In this document: in pieces, positions 1-10,072 of the stretch
Layout: each line of letters starts with the position of its first letter
Position numbering within the stretch: position 1 is the first letter of the stretch
The notes under the pieces: model-generated
The model's input: the letters and a program-made list of their open reading frames with translations, nothing else
The model's database searches: none
What the model was told of the DNA's origin: nothing
Assembly: GCA_029747585.1 (NCBI GenBank)
Contig: JAPEVF010000043.1
Location: forward strand, 93,886 to 157,885
Direction: 5' to 3'
Origin: Pleurotus djamor
Lineage: Eukaryota; Basidiomycota; Agaricomycetes; Agaricales; Pleurotaceae
DNA length: 64,000 nucleotides
Program-made: the position numbers and the translations under genes

Positions 1-791
1 CGCCTTCTCGGCCTCGCGTCAAGGTGGAATCGCCTCAGGGTGATGTTAAAGGAAAGGGGAAAGCCTCAGTCCCCCCTGACAGCGAAACGGAGGACGACTC
101 AGACGAAGAATTACTCCTTGACAAAGTTAAACCTAAAACTGAGCCCAAACCACATTCACCACCACCGAGAAATCACCCTCTACCAACACCCGCACGTTCA
201 ATCTCTCCCGAACCAAACCCTGAACGCGCCGAAGGACGAATCATCGGCGCTGCCTTTCCTTTGAAGGATTTCAAACAGAGTCTGAAGGATGGGGAGTCGG
301 TTGAGAAGGCTGTGGAGGATCTGGGTATTGTGATCGATGAGATTGTTGGCAGGCCGTTTGCTATGAGGAGGAAGGCGGAGCTTTTGGAGTGCATGGAAAC
401 TATGAGGGAGACGTGTCTGAAGGTAAGACTGGAGGTCCTTGATAGAGTTGTTCAAATGCTCAATATTTCTATTAGGAGAATCAAATTGATGAATGGAATA
501 CGTACGTTCTCTCCTCGCGTAATATCGTACATCCCTCTTCGACACTATTTTCCATCCCTATAGGTTCATCAAAGACCTGAAAGAAACGTGTACCTCCACC
601 CCAGGCAATCCCGCATTCTGGTCAGAGGTTCAACAGGTCGGTCGCAGCATTGGCCTCATCACAAAGACCGAAGCAAAGAAACATGACGGCGAGTCTTCCG
701 TCTCAGAAATAGCGGCAAGGAAGGTACGCGTGACTTCATCTTGACCGTGGTTTCGGCTCACTGATGGTTTGCTTTCAAGTTTTTGGCATGA
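1..791 (+). CDS. KU80: Ku80 C-terminal part (NHEJ DNA end-binding subunit), 5' truncated by window
   Basis: The reading frame is open from the window edge. Exons are 1-422, 476-501, 564-723 and 780-791. The joined tail reads DEWNTFIKDLKETC, then NPAFWSEVQQVG, GLITKTEA and finally AARKFLA before the stop. This matches the C-terminal helical domain of Ku80/XRCC5, which has a conserved FW and LITKxEA pattern and ends with KKFLA in the core. An acidic, proline-rich low-complexity linker precedes it. Ku80 pairs with Ku70 to hold broken DNA ends for non-homologous end joining in the nucleus. The 26-nt second exon and the 12-nt last exon are short, but both restore frame exactly. The long C-terminal DNA-PKcs-binding tail of animal Ku80 is absent, as is usual in fungi. 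The family call rests on motif memory only. The gene converges with the kinase on the other strand, 180 nt away. Confidence 0.78.
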
Positions 792-971
792 TCTCTAATA
801 CGTAGCTAGCTAGTCAATCTATTTAACCTTTTTCTTGCCTTGCTTTCGTGTTCCTCCCAAGCTATTGTATTACAACAAGGACATCACCATCATATATAGC
901 ACATATTAGCATCATACAGAGGAGGGAGTACAAAAATCGAGCCGTGAGCGATAAATATGGAGTCAATAACG

Positions 972-2474
972 TTACATGCTCGTTATACCAAGACCCGGCG
1001 CAACAGAAATTCGAACCATCGATCGCTTCTTCGCAATTTGCTCAGAACCACCATCGGTCGAAAGAGGGCTACTAACAGCGAGATCCCCAGAGACACATCG
1101 AGATTTCGGTCTGCTCCCAGACAAAGGCCTCGCCGGTAGATTACGGTAAGCAAGCGGGTAGAGGGCTTCAGTGGTCGGACAAGCGGGCGATGAGTTCTCA
1201 AATTTGAAGGTAGGATGAGGATCGCGCAAACCCTCGCGGCATTTGTACTGGAGTCCTGGGTTGATCTGCGTGAAGTGCGGCGGGTGGCTAAGGACTGGAT
1301 TGCTAGATATAACGGGTTTCCACGGGCTGATTGTGCGTCTCTCGTTGATCGCCGACCAGTCACTAGAAGAGGATGAGATATCAGTTACGCTTGGAGAGAA
1401 GACAACGAGGGAGAGACGTACATGAAGTTGAAGAACGCGTGCTTCTGGATCTCAACAATGTTGGTTAAACGCTCTTTCAGATCCTTGTGCAGCAGTCGAC
1501 TAATCAAGTCTTGAGCAGTCGGATCGAGGGCTTTGTAGACAGTTAGAGGGACCTCATCCTGTCGCACGGTGTTTCGTAGACCGTGAATGGTATTGCTCAT
1601 GAAAGGCAACTAAGGATGATATCAGCCAGGAAGCTTCGTCAACGAAAGAGCACTGGAACTTACATGGCCAACCATCATCTTGAATAACAACACACCGAAA
1701 CTCCAGAGATCCACTTCAAAGGAGTACGCCTGAGAATCTAACCTCTCAGGAGAAAAATATTCCAACGCGTCCGAGGCGACGAGCGGCGTCAGTTCTGTGA
1801 TGTGATTGGGGGTCCCGTCCACTGGATCCGGTTTAAGGATGATACATTTCCTGAACCCGCCTAATACCACTTGTCCGTCCTCGCGGAAGAAAATGTTATA
1901 TGGGGTGAGATCTCGATGGACGATGAACTTGTCATGCAAATGTTTAACGGCGGTGAGCTGGGTGCAAGGTTGATATTAGGCGGGAATATAAATATAAAAC
2001 TGGGAGATTGGAAGAAAAACTCACTATAGCGGCGGCGTATGCACGGGCCCTTCCGATATCGAAGGTTTGTCCGGAGAGCGTTTCAGCGAGAGTTTCAGGG
2101 TAGTAGCTCTAAAATGAATCATTAATCCGCGAACAAGCAATAGAGTTGACTCTACAGACCATGATGAAATAGAAATGGTGGGTATCATGCCAACTGCGTA
2201 TCAACCTGGTATGTTGGGCACTCTCGCTGACCTTTACCAACGTACGTTGTTCGGCGGCGACTTCGGAGAGTTGCGTTGGTGAAGACGCGGCTTTGTTAAC
2301 AACCTTGACTGCCAATCTCGTAGTACGATCATCTGTCATGACCATGTATACTGTGCTATTCTTGGTCCGATGAAGTCGTTTGAGGACTTGGTAGCCATAG
2401 AATGTGGACAATGGGGTCTTGTAGGATGATAGCGACTGCTGATAACGAGTGACTGGGCTATTTTGCGGATCCAT
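972..2474 (-). CDS. Divergent Ser/Thr kinase-like protein, probable pseudokinase
   Basis: Five exons on the minus strand (2474-2160, 2108-2025, 1957-1664, 1609-1422, 1362-972) give 423 residues. Kinase landmarks run in order. LAVKVVN carries the beta-3 lysine, EVAAEQ supplies the alpha-C glutamate, HRDLTPYNIFF is an intact catalytic loop, YFSPER replaces APE, and VDLWSFGVLLFKMM is the F-helix. RLLHKDLKERLT is the end of the C-lobe, followed by a short FFNFIDW extension like that of AGC/CAMK kinases. Two key elements are gone. The glycine loop reads HRTKNS, and the DFG site reads GGFRK, so the magnesium-binding Asp is missing. Weak or absent phosphotransfer is therefore inferred, and a scaffold role is possible. 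A serine-rich basic tail follows the domain. No close named homologue is recognised. Confidence 0.72.
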
Positions 2475-3549
2475 AGCGGTTTGCTAGCGATAGCGTGTTT
2501 GTTAGGCTGTGGGGTCGTAGCGACTGTAGGGTACGAAGTGGGGGAGAGAAGCCAAGTGTGGTTGTGGAGTCTGAGAGAGTTTGGAGAGAGTGGGCTTTAA
2601 GTACCAAGCCAGTGACTGTGGCTAGCGAGTCAGGTGATCGTAACCGGTCCATGAGCGGAAGGAAGCCTAAGAGGCGTCTGAGGTGGCCATCATTTTGGCC
2701 ACTTGGTGGCCGACGAGCCAGAATGGTTGCTTTGTCTGCGGATTTGACCCCAGTTTGATGCACGGACCGACCCTCAGCGAGGAAAGAATGCTGAAGTTGT
2801 GATTGAGCTGCGGCATTGGCATTGTCCAGGCTGTCCCGGGAGGATTGTGTTCCACATAACTGGTCCAGTGGTTTATCGTGTTACAGTCACACAATCCGAG
2901 GGTAGTCCAAGGGTGGTCAAGTATTTTTCAGTCCAGAGAATTCAAAGGATAAGGGAAGTAGAAGTTCATGTTGTTGTCGAGATCGAGAGTTGATCACGAG
3001 TTGATCTCGGAGCTGAGGGAAATGAAGTGAAAGGGTGACTCCTCTTAACTCCTATTTTGCGTCCTTGAGTTTGATGCAGGATCCTTGACCTCACCGTGCC
3101 ACTATGTCGCACACACCACCGATAATGGACATGGCGCACTTTCTTGCTTGAGATGAGGGGCGTGGAAGTAGGGGTGCCATCATTATCCACATTTTCAAAT
3201 GTAGACACCAACGGCCGAATGCATGTGTTCGTGATTCGTAGTGATGGGAATAAGATACCGCCGTAGAGGGCCGTGTGACGTCGTAGCTGGACTGCTGATG
3301 AGTGCTTCTGGTCGACACCTCATGCTACAACGTCGGCGGGCACAGAGCCTAGCACAATGAAAGCAATAGGCTTTGATACTTAGCTTCAAGAAATGGGTTC
3401 CATTCATATTGTTGGGAGAGTATTCGAGGGAAAGTACACCTGTGGATTCACCGAACATGCATGGTCGAACTCTGAAGCTCAACAACTCAAGCTCAAGGTC
3501 CAGAGCGACACGAACCCCTGATCAAGAAGAGCCCCTGAGCAGGGAAGGG
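2475..3549. other. Intergenic region, no supported gene
   Basis: About 1.1 kb upstream of the kinase-like gene and beyond the 3' end of the frame-broken relic. Open frames here are short and lack recognisable motifs or splice logic. It should hold the kinase promoter; no clear element was identified. Confidence 0.5.
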
Positions 3550-4458
3550 CTAGAAGCCCAAATCGGGCAGCTCGTTCAGGCCTTTCTCAACGTCCGTCGT
3601 TTTGAACTTTTGAAGTACATAATCCCACTGCTCATTTGCGATGCTATCGGCCTTGTCAGCCTCTTCATCTTCGCCCTCTTCGACATCCTTATCGGGCTCT
3701 CCTGGTAGTCGGAATCCTGAATCCACTTGAAAAATTGTCCTGGTCCTGGCAGATTTCCTTGAGGCGTCGTAACTTGTCTTTATCGTCTCCAAAATACTAG
3801 GCTCTCGTGCGGCTTGGTCGGGACGTCCCCGTCGGAAAAGTTGATGAATGCAGCTTCGCAGTTCAATGACAGACCTTCTTGACCTTCGCGAGAAAGCGCC
3901 TCATATCCCCCTCCATCCATTTATTCACCCACTCGATCGTGACATACGCGTGGAAAACCACCTTGCGTCAGTCGACTTTTCTCCATCGCCTTCCTCCCCG
4001 GAATGGATCCAAAACAAGAAGCTCACATGCTCGCCGTTGAAATGCTTTTGAAACTTCTCCATGAAATCTTCAATTGTTTTCGTGAATTTCTTGATGATTT
4101 TGCCGTCCTTGTTGCTGAAGATGAAGGAACTGTAGAGTTCGTACGTCTTTTCGGTCTCTTCTAGCCCCTTACTGACGAGCATTTCGCACAGAAAACATGT
4201 GGACCTTTCTGGTAATGCCCTACGCTTGAGGTGAAGCTTGAGATCCGTATCCTCGGACATATTGGTCGACCAACCCGTCATAGTCGGCCTTGCTGTCATT
4301 GAAGGCAACAGTAAACTGGACGCCGCCTGAATTTCTCTATGGTGATCTTGTTCGGCCAGTTGGACATGTAAAACTCGTTTATGGTGGCGACCATCTCGTT
4401 CGATACCCCTTCCTTGGGGAGCCCTTAAAAGTAGCTTTACGCACGGGTGGCATCTCAA
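3550..4458 (-). pseudogene. Frame-broken relic of an unrecognised protein gene
   Basis: Coding-like segments on the minus strand follow one another but change frame repeatedly. In order they are MVATINEFYMSNWPNKITIE, then VQFTVAFNDSKADYDGLVDQ, then a stretch with EDTDLKLHLKRR and CFLCEML. Next come VVFHAYVTIEWVNKWMEGDM after an acceptable intron, then DDKDKLRRLKEICQDQDN, and finally an acidic end NEQWDYVLQKF to LNELPDLGF. At least three of the junctions have no usable intron and need single-base indels, one of them in a TTTTT run. I do not recognise the family. It is either a decayed gene or a gene hit by homopolymer errors in a draft assembly. Its 5' end lies against the divergent ankyrin-vWA gene, and the exact start is unknown. 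Confidence 0.45.
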
Positions 4459-4579
4459 ATAGAGGCAATAACGCGCAGTTCTCCAATCACTCCAATTTTA
4501 GGCAGCTCCGGAACTGCACACCCGTGTTTGTGTTCTCTCATGCGTGTACACGACGAACACACTCAGTCGAGAATACTCT

Positions 4580-6596
4580 ATGGATGCCGTATATTGGCGC
4601 CATGGTTTGCTAAATCTATCAAGAATGCTTCTGCGTCGCAGCAAGGTCGTGTCGCAATTGGGTGGATATCTAGTGATTGCCGCCATTGTCTACCTCCCTC
4701 AGGTCTATCGACATCTCCGGCTAGCATATCCCAACGTTTACTCGTTACCCGTTCTTCTCACTCCCTATTCAAAGATGCTACTCGCTTTTGACCATGCCAG
4801 CCAGGGACTTCTCGTCGATGTACGTCTCGACGATTTCGTCAAGAACAATCCTGGAAAACTTGATGACCAAGATCCCGACACTGGCTTGACGCTTCTCGCC
4901 TTGGCCGTTACTGGGGGTTTCGCTGAAGAAGTCAGACAGCTTCTCGAGCAAGGTGCCAAAGTGAGCGCACTGTCTAGGAACGGTGCAACTCCTCTCCTCC
5001 TGGCAAACTGGCAGACTAAAAGGGAGCGCGCCCTCATCGTCCATCTTCTCCTCTCCACAACCCCTTCCCCCTCGGTGGATGATACGTGCGCCGCAGCCGA
5101 CAACAAAACACCATTAATGTATGCCATACGAAACGAAGACATCGAGTCCATCAAGATGCTGTGTCATTCGGGGGCATCGTTGACAATCAAGAACAATGAC
5201 GGGTTCAATGCAGAGGAACAAGCCGAAAAGTCTACAGAGCCTGCTGTGCGTCGTGCCATCCGCCCAGAGAATGGAACTGCCAATCTTGCAAACCTGGAAA
5301 CTCGCGTCATCTTTGCCAGGCCGCAGGACAAGGGTGGGTCTGTAGGAAATGTCGACGCCCTCCCGAAGACCTCGGCACAAGTTCGCCCTGTGCTAGAGCG
5401 CTACTTCAAGGGCAAGCATGACTTCATTCAAGAACTTGACAATAAGTTTGCCAATCTCAAGAACGTGCACAAGGCGCTCGGTGACGAAGACCTCCCTACG
5501 AAGACCAAAATCACGTCTCATGATAAGGCAATGCATCACAACGAACAGGTCGACGTATTCTTGAAGAACTTGGTCGGGACTGATCCTGTCTACCGGCGAT
5601 TCTTCGTAAACAAGGACTACTTCATTCAAGAACTCGCCCGTAGGGCCGCCGTTTTGAAGAATGACCCCAGTACATCCCACGGTGACGAAGATGTCCTACT
5701 GAAGACGACAGAAGTATCGCTTCATCAACAAGTACTCTACTGCGGTCAGTTCGCATCGATTTCTCGGCTTGAGCTCTATGGGTAACAGTAGATCCTGAAA
5801 TTTCATTTCCTTTAGATGACAGTTCGTCAATGAAACGAGAGGGCCGATGGGATGCACAGAAAGAGCTCGTCAAACGCATCGCCAAAGTAACAACCAGGAT
5901 TCTTCCTGAAGGCGAAGGCGTAGCATTACGCTTCATCAATCAAGATGTCAATCCTTCCCCCAACCTATCTCTATCCGACTTGGAAGGAATCATCGAGCCC
6001 TTGTCGTGGACACCGAACGGTGACACTGCCATTGGAACGTACCTCCGGTCGAAGATCCTTGAACCACTCGTTTTTGAGAAGATTCGAGTCAAAAGCCTTG
6101 AGCGGCCGCTGCTTATTTCGATCATTACGGATGGCATGCCGAGGAAGGAGAATAAATCGGCGTTGGTTGATGCTATACTTGAATGCGGAAATGCTCTTGA
6201 GGCCGCAGAGTATCCCCGCGACAGTGCGTGCCTTTTTCTTCTCGCTTCTATAGCTGACGACTACTTTATGCACCAAAATAGGCGTCAAGTTTATGGTTGG
6301 CCAGATCGGCACGGCTAATCAAGCGACACAGTTTTTGGAATCTCTCAGAAGCAACAAGGAAATCGCCCCAGTGGCCTTTGTGACCTCGGGTGAGGCGCTA
6401 GATACATTTGTTGCATTTTCCGTGCTAAACATTTGCACAATATCGCAGAACGGTTGGATGCCAAATTCGCGGACCTTCATGGAAATAGCCAGAACTTGGA
6501 CCGATGGGTGAGCTTATCCCTAAGCAAATTTAACGATACATCGCTTACATCCTTCAGCTAATTGAAACATTGTTTAAGCCAATCAAGGCGCAGTAG
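4580..6596 (+). CDS. Ankyrin-repeat protein with C-terminal von Willebrand factor A domain
   Basis: Five exons (4580-5744, 5816-6223, 6282-6389, 6449-6507, 6558-6596) give 592 residues. The N-terminal part has ankyrin repeats: TGLTLLALAVTGGFAEEVRQ, RNGATPLLLA, then NKTPLMYAIRNEDIESIKML. The linker contains two related segments with FIQEL and GDED. The C-terminal vWA domain has a complete MIDAS metal site: DDSSSM (DxSxS, created across the first splice), a Thr in NGDTAIG, and an Asp in IITDGMP. A hydrophobic stretch (GGYLVIAAIVYL) lies near the N-terminus if the first ATG is used. ATGs at 4625 and 4775 are alternative starts, and the latter (MLLAFDHASQG) would begin directly at the ankyrin region. 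The role is inferred to be a protein-interaction adaptor; no substrate is known. Confidence 0.78.
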
Positions 6597-7293
6597 TTAC
6601 TCGAGGACAATTTCGCTATTTTGGCCGTGACTCCCATGTTTTCTTCCAGACTTACTCCTACTTAATGCGAGCCTCATCCGATACAAGCATTTGGACCTGC
6701 TTTCATCTTTTCGAGATGGTAGCCTTCACTAGACCGACCCCGTGAACGTTGCCTCTAAGAACAACGTTGCTGCACTCTCACTCTATTCACCTTTGAAAAG
6801 CAGCATAGATCCCGATTATGGGAAGAAGCGCTCTTCAGTCAGCTAGATGATCGAAATAGAGGATAAGTACGGAGTCCTCTCCACTTGAACCTGCACGAAG
6901 TTATCCTCGCCCCTATGTGTGCGTAAAAGGGTCCTTATGTCTATTTCGAGGTTGTCTCCGTTCATGCTTCCAACTAACTCACAATAATTGACCATTCCAT
7001 CAGTTTACTCCACTCTTCCCGCAATGCAGTTGCCCAAGACATAGCCATCATTCTCATCACGCACGCGGGCATTCTGTTCTAAATAACCCAACCGTTGCCA
7101 TTGTGGATGCCCAAATCCCAGGACATCACGGCTGTTCTCATCATCACTCATCATTCATCAATGTTTCAGGTCCCACCGGGGCTTTCGACCTTGGGATACA
7201 GTCAACTTAAATGTCTGGAATGCTCTCGCGCGCGTCAGTTCCTTCTTGCCCATTTTTCTATTCTTTCTTTTCTCGACTCCCTAGTGGAGGATT
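6597..7293. other. Intergenic, promoter side of surface-family member 1
   Basis: No gene with convincing coding character. The segment near 7140-7230 (repeated TCAT units, GGTCCCACCGGGG, then CTTAAATG) resembles the region upstream of member 4 at about 25510-25580, suggesting that duplicated copies kept their promoters. Confidence 0.4.
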
Positions 7294-8816
7294 ATGTCCC
7301 TTCGCCTATGCATCACTCTCTTTTGTATAATCTATGCCGGTCTGGTCATCGCTAAACCTATCAATGTCACTATCGACGATCGATACGGTGCTTGGCCTGC
7401 CTTTGGACTTTCGCAGAATATTAGCTACGGAGAAGGATGGTTCGACAGTGGGTTCGACAAATGCAACGGCTGTCAATTTCTTCCCAATATGGCTGGCTTC
7501 AATGCTGCCCTGAACCGTACGCTCCTACTTCCCTCTCATTTCTCAACCTCGACTTGAAGGATATTGATAACAGAGACTTGGAAACGCGCGACATACGAAC
7601 GGGACAAGCTTCAAGACGAACCGAAAATAGCAACCTTCACTTTCAACGGTACCTTTCCCATACGCCCTGTACTTCTACCGAAATGGCTCAATCATCTCTT
7701 TTCACTAGGCACCGCGGTATATGTGAATATAATTCGTGGACCAACCACTGCTGGTCGAATCAAGTGAGTCCCTTCTGTTACTCAGCACCATTGAAATTCT
7801 GACTCATATTAAACATGTTGTTTAGAGGGAATATGGAGCTTTTGTTTACACTTGACGGAGTAGCGTCACGCATAGAGGACGATGCCAAACCAGTTGTGTT
7901 CCCACAGACCCCATTTTCCCAATCATCCTTGCCACAAGGGGAGCACACATTGACCATCCAAAATGGGGATCCTAAAGGGAAACATGGCAGCTGTATGGTC
8001 TTCCTTGACTCGATCGTATACACGTAGGTTCTTCAATGATTTAGCAATCCTCCGAATATTAAATCCTGCTCTAGTATCGACGATTCCATGCTTCCTCTCA
8101 TGGGTGCGGAATCCGCTTCCAACTCCCCTTCGACGGATACAAGTGCGGGGGACAACGTGGCGATCGCAGCTGGTATATGCGGGGCCCTCGCAGGCATATT
8201 ATTGCTTTTGCTGGTCTTTGTTTCCTATAGGTTCTACATCAAGAGAAGGCGCTCACGGGCACCACCTCCATCACTGCTTTCAGGCCCTAGAACGCTTCCA
8301 GGTGACAACCTTGGGTCCCCTTCGATGCTTTCATGGCACCGAAGCTGGTTTGTCAAGGCTGGATCAGAAGCTTCACGTTCAAAGTACCCGACTTCGGCTT
8401 ATGCACCTTCTGTTGCATCTAGTCGTCGGCACATCCTTGCTCCCTCTAGCATCACTTCATGGGTTGATCCATCCATGCGAGGTACACCTACCGAATATGA
8501 CTCAACACTCGCATCGAAGAGCGTGAAGGTGGGGAGTGAGCGAGAATACCTGAACCCGTACAGTCGTCGGGATCCCTTGATGGCTGTACAAGAGTGGCAG
8601 CAGAGACAATCTCGGATTCGGGACTCGCTGCAAGATTCTGTGATGGAGCAGCCCTTCTTGGTTCCTGTAACAAGTCACTATTCGCAGGGCAGCTCGAAAC
8701 CCCTCGATGAACCTCGCTACGAATACCTTGGCTCAATCCCGTCTATCACTCCCCCGAAACGAGTGCTGAGGGTTCAGAATGGATCATATCGGGGGTCGGG
8801 AACTTGGAATGGGTAG
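7294..8816 (+). CDS. Single-pass membrane surface-family protein, member 1
   Basis: Five exons (7294-7516, 7574-7648, 7709-7763, 7826-8023, 8075-8816) give 430 residues. A signal peptide (MSLRLCITLFCIIYAG) is followed by KPINVTIDDRYGAWP, ISYGEGWFDSG, the Cys pair KCNGC, TWKRATYERD, ATFTFNGTAVYVN, GNMELLFTLDG, GEHTLTIQNG and FLDSIVYT. Then comes a membrane span (GICGALAGILLLLLVFVSYR), a basic KRRRSR stop-transfer and a 190-residue serine-rich cytosolic tail. The ectodomain resembles the beta-sandwich membrane proteins common in mushroom genomes. Function is unknown; a carbohydrate- or ligand-binding surface protein is an inference. It is the only plus-strand copy of seven and the only one whose tail lacks a PPxY motif near the C-terminus. 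Confidence 0.85.
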
Positions 8817-8982
8817 ACAACACAGCACGGCGTAATCTTCTTTGACCTGTAACCGCACTTCCTTGACTACATTCTCAACCAGCATCGTGACAATTGACAT
8901 GTTGTTCAGCATCATCACATATATTGGTTTGCGCTGATCCAAGTTGAATTACCTCACTGTAACATAGGATACCCTACATAGC

Positions 8983-9833
8983 TCACGCCGACTTTGTCTT
9001 CGGCATGCCGTAGTGATAGCATTTACGACCAATGCCCATAAACCAAGCAACCCTTTCAATCGAATCAACTCAAGCATCAGAAAGAGAAGGATCAGTGGAA
9101 AGTACAATACACACCTTGACAGACATAAGAAGATCACGAATGTGATGTTACCATGAGTCGTTGCATTCCATCGCCCAGGGCGATATTGCAAATCATCAGG
9201 TAGCCCAAAAAAGGAAGCGAAAATGCTTGCAACTGAGGTGAATGGTAATATATGACAGCATCAAGACATTGTTCTCTCACTGGGTGACCTATGGATTCGA
9301 GTCAATTTTATTTGAATGATGGTGGTCATGCTTCACGATATGCAACTCACATCAGCGATGGCCATTGCCAGGAAGCTAGCTCCGAGGAGACGTTCTTGTG
9401 CGGAGGGGTTGTCCCTCAACGTCGCCCTTAATGTACGGAATACGAAGGTCGAAAGCAACCCAAGCAGGAAGTAACCTGTAGAAAAAGGGCCCGTCGATTA
9501 CGATCAGGTTCAAGGGTGCCTGAGGCGCGAGGCTGTCAGACTGACAATTTCCAAGTTGCCAGATGGCCATTTTTGTTCTGTCGTCCATCGGCGTTGTGGT
9601 TAAGTCGAGTGGCGCTCTACCGCCGGTAGGAATCAATTCGCCGTGAAACCATGATGCTCCGGGAGCGGTCCATATCAAAATGGCCGGAAGTATGGTAGAA
9701 ACTGTCGAAGAGTAACGAGTCACGACGTGAGTTTCGTGATCTTTGAGCAGAAAAATGGGGAACTCAAACATGGTTCGATATACAGGAATAGGGCTTTGTA
9801 GAATCCGGTGAGTGCAGGAAAGTCTTGATCCAT
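8983..9833 (-). CDS. Small multi-pass membrane protein, possibly DUF7704-like
   Basis: Five exons (9833-9770, 9701-9546, 9475-9347, 9232-9115, 9052-8983) give 178 residues. The protein begins MDQDFPALTGFYKALFLYIE, followed by FSTILPAILIWTAPGASWFH, a short polar loop, NCYFLLGLLSTFVFRTLR, GASFLAMAIADVIASIFASF, the polar segment RYGDDLQ-like LPDDLQYRPGRWNATTHGN, a last hydrophobic helix ITFVIFLCLSRVAWFMGIGR and a short basic end. About four membrane helices are visible. The order (YKxLFLYIEP, then a proline-tryptophan loop, then THGN) is one I associate with a fungal family of unknown function. The third donor is uncertain: 9347 keeps frame, while the stronger GTGAGT at 9351 does not. The gene diverges from the CofD-like gene. 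Confidence 0.7.
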
Positions 9834-10072
9834 TTCGTCGTCAAGGTGTTCGTGAACGGTGAACTTCGAAGCAGTTCGAAGCCGTGTCGACCGAATCCGT
9901 GGGCAAAGTTTTTCAGGGACATCCCCTATTCCCAGGTCCCCGCCAGTGGGGCCAGCGCCAGGGCAGCGCTCCTTTCTACGTGTTCGATACGTTAGTTCAC
10001 ATTGTCTTTATCTTTTCCTTATCTCCTAAGCGTCCCTCTAGTCTGATACGCTCTCCAGCTACTAGTTTCTCC

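Noticed and set aside
7095..7355. Plus-strand frame overlapping the start of member 1
   Set aside because: It covers the promoter and signal-peptide region in another frame; no support as a protein.
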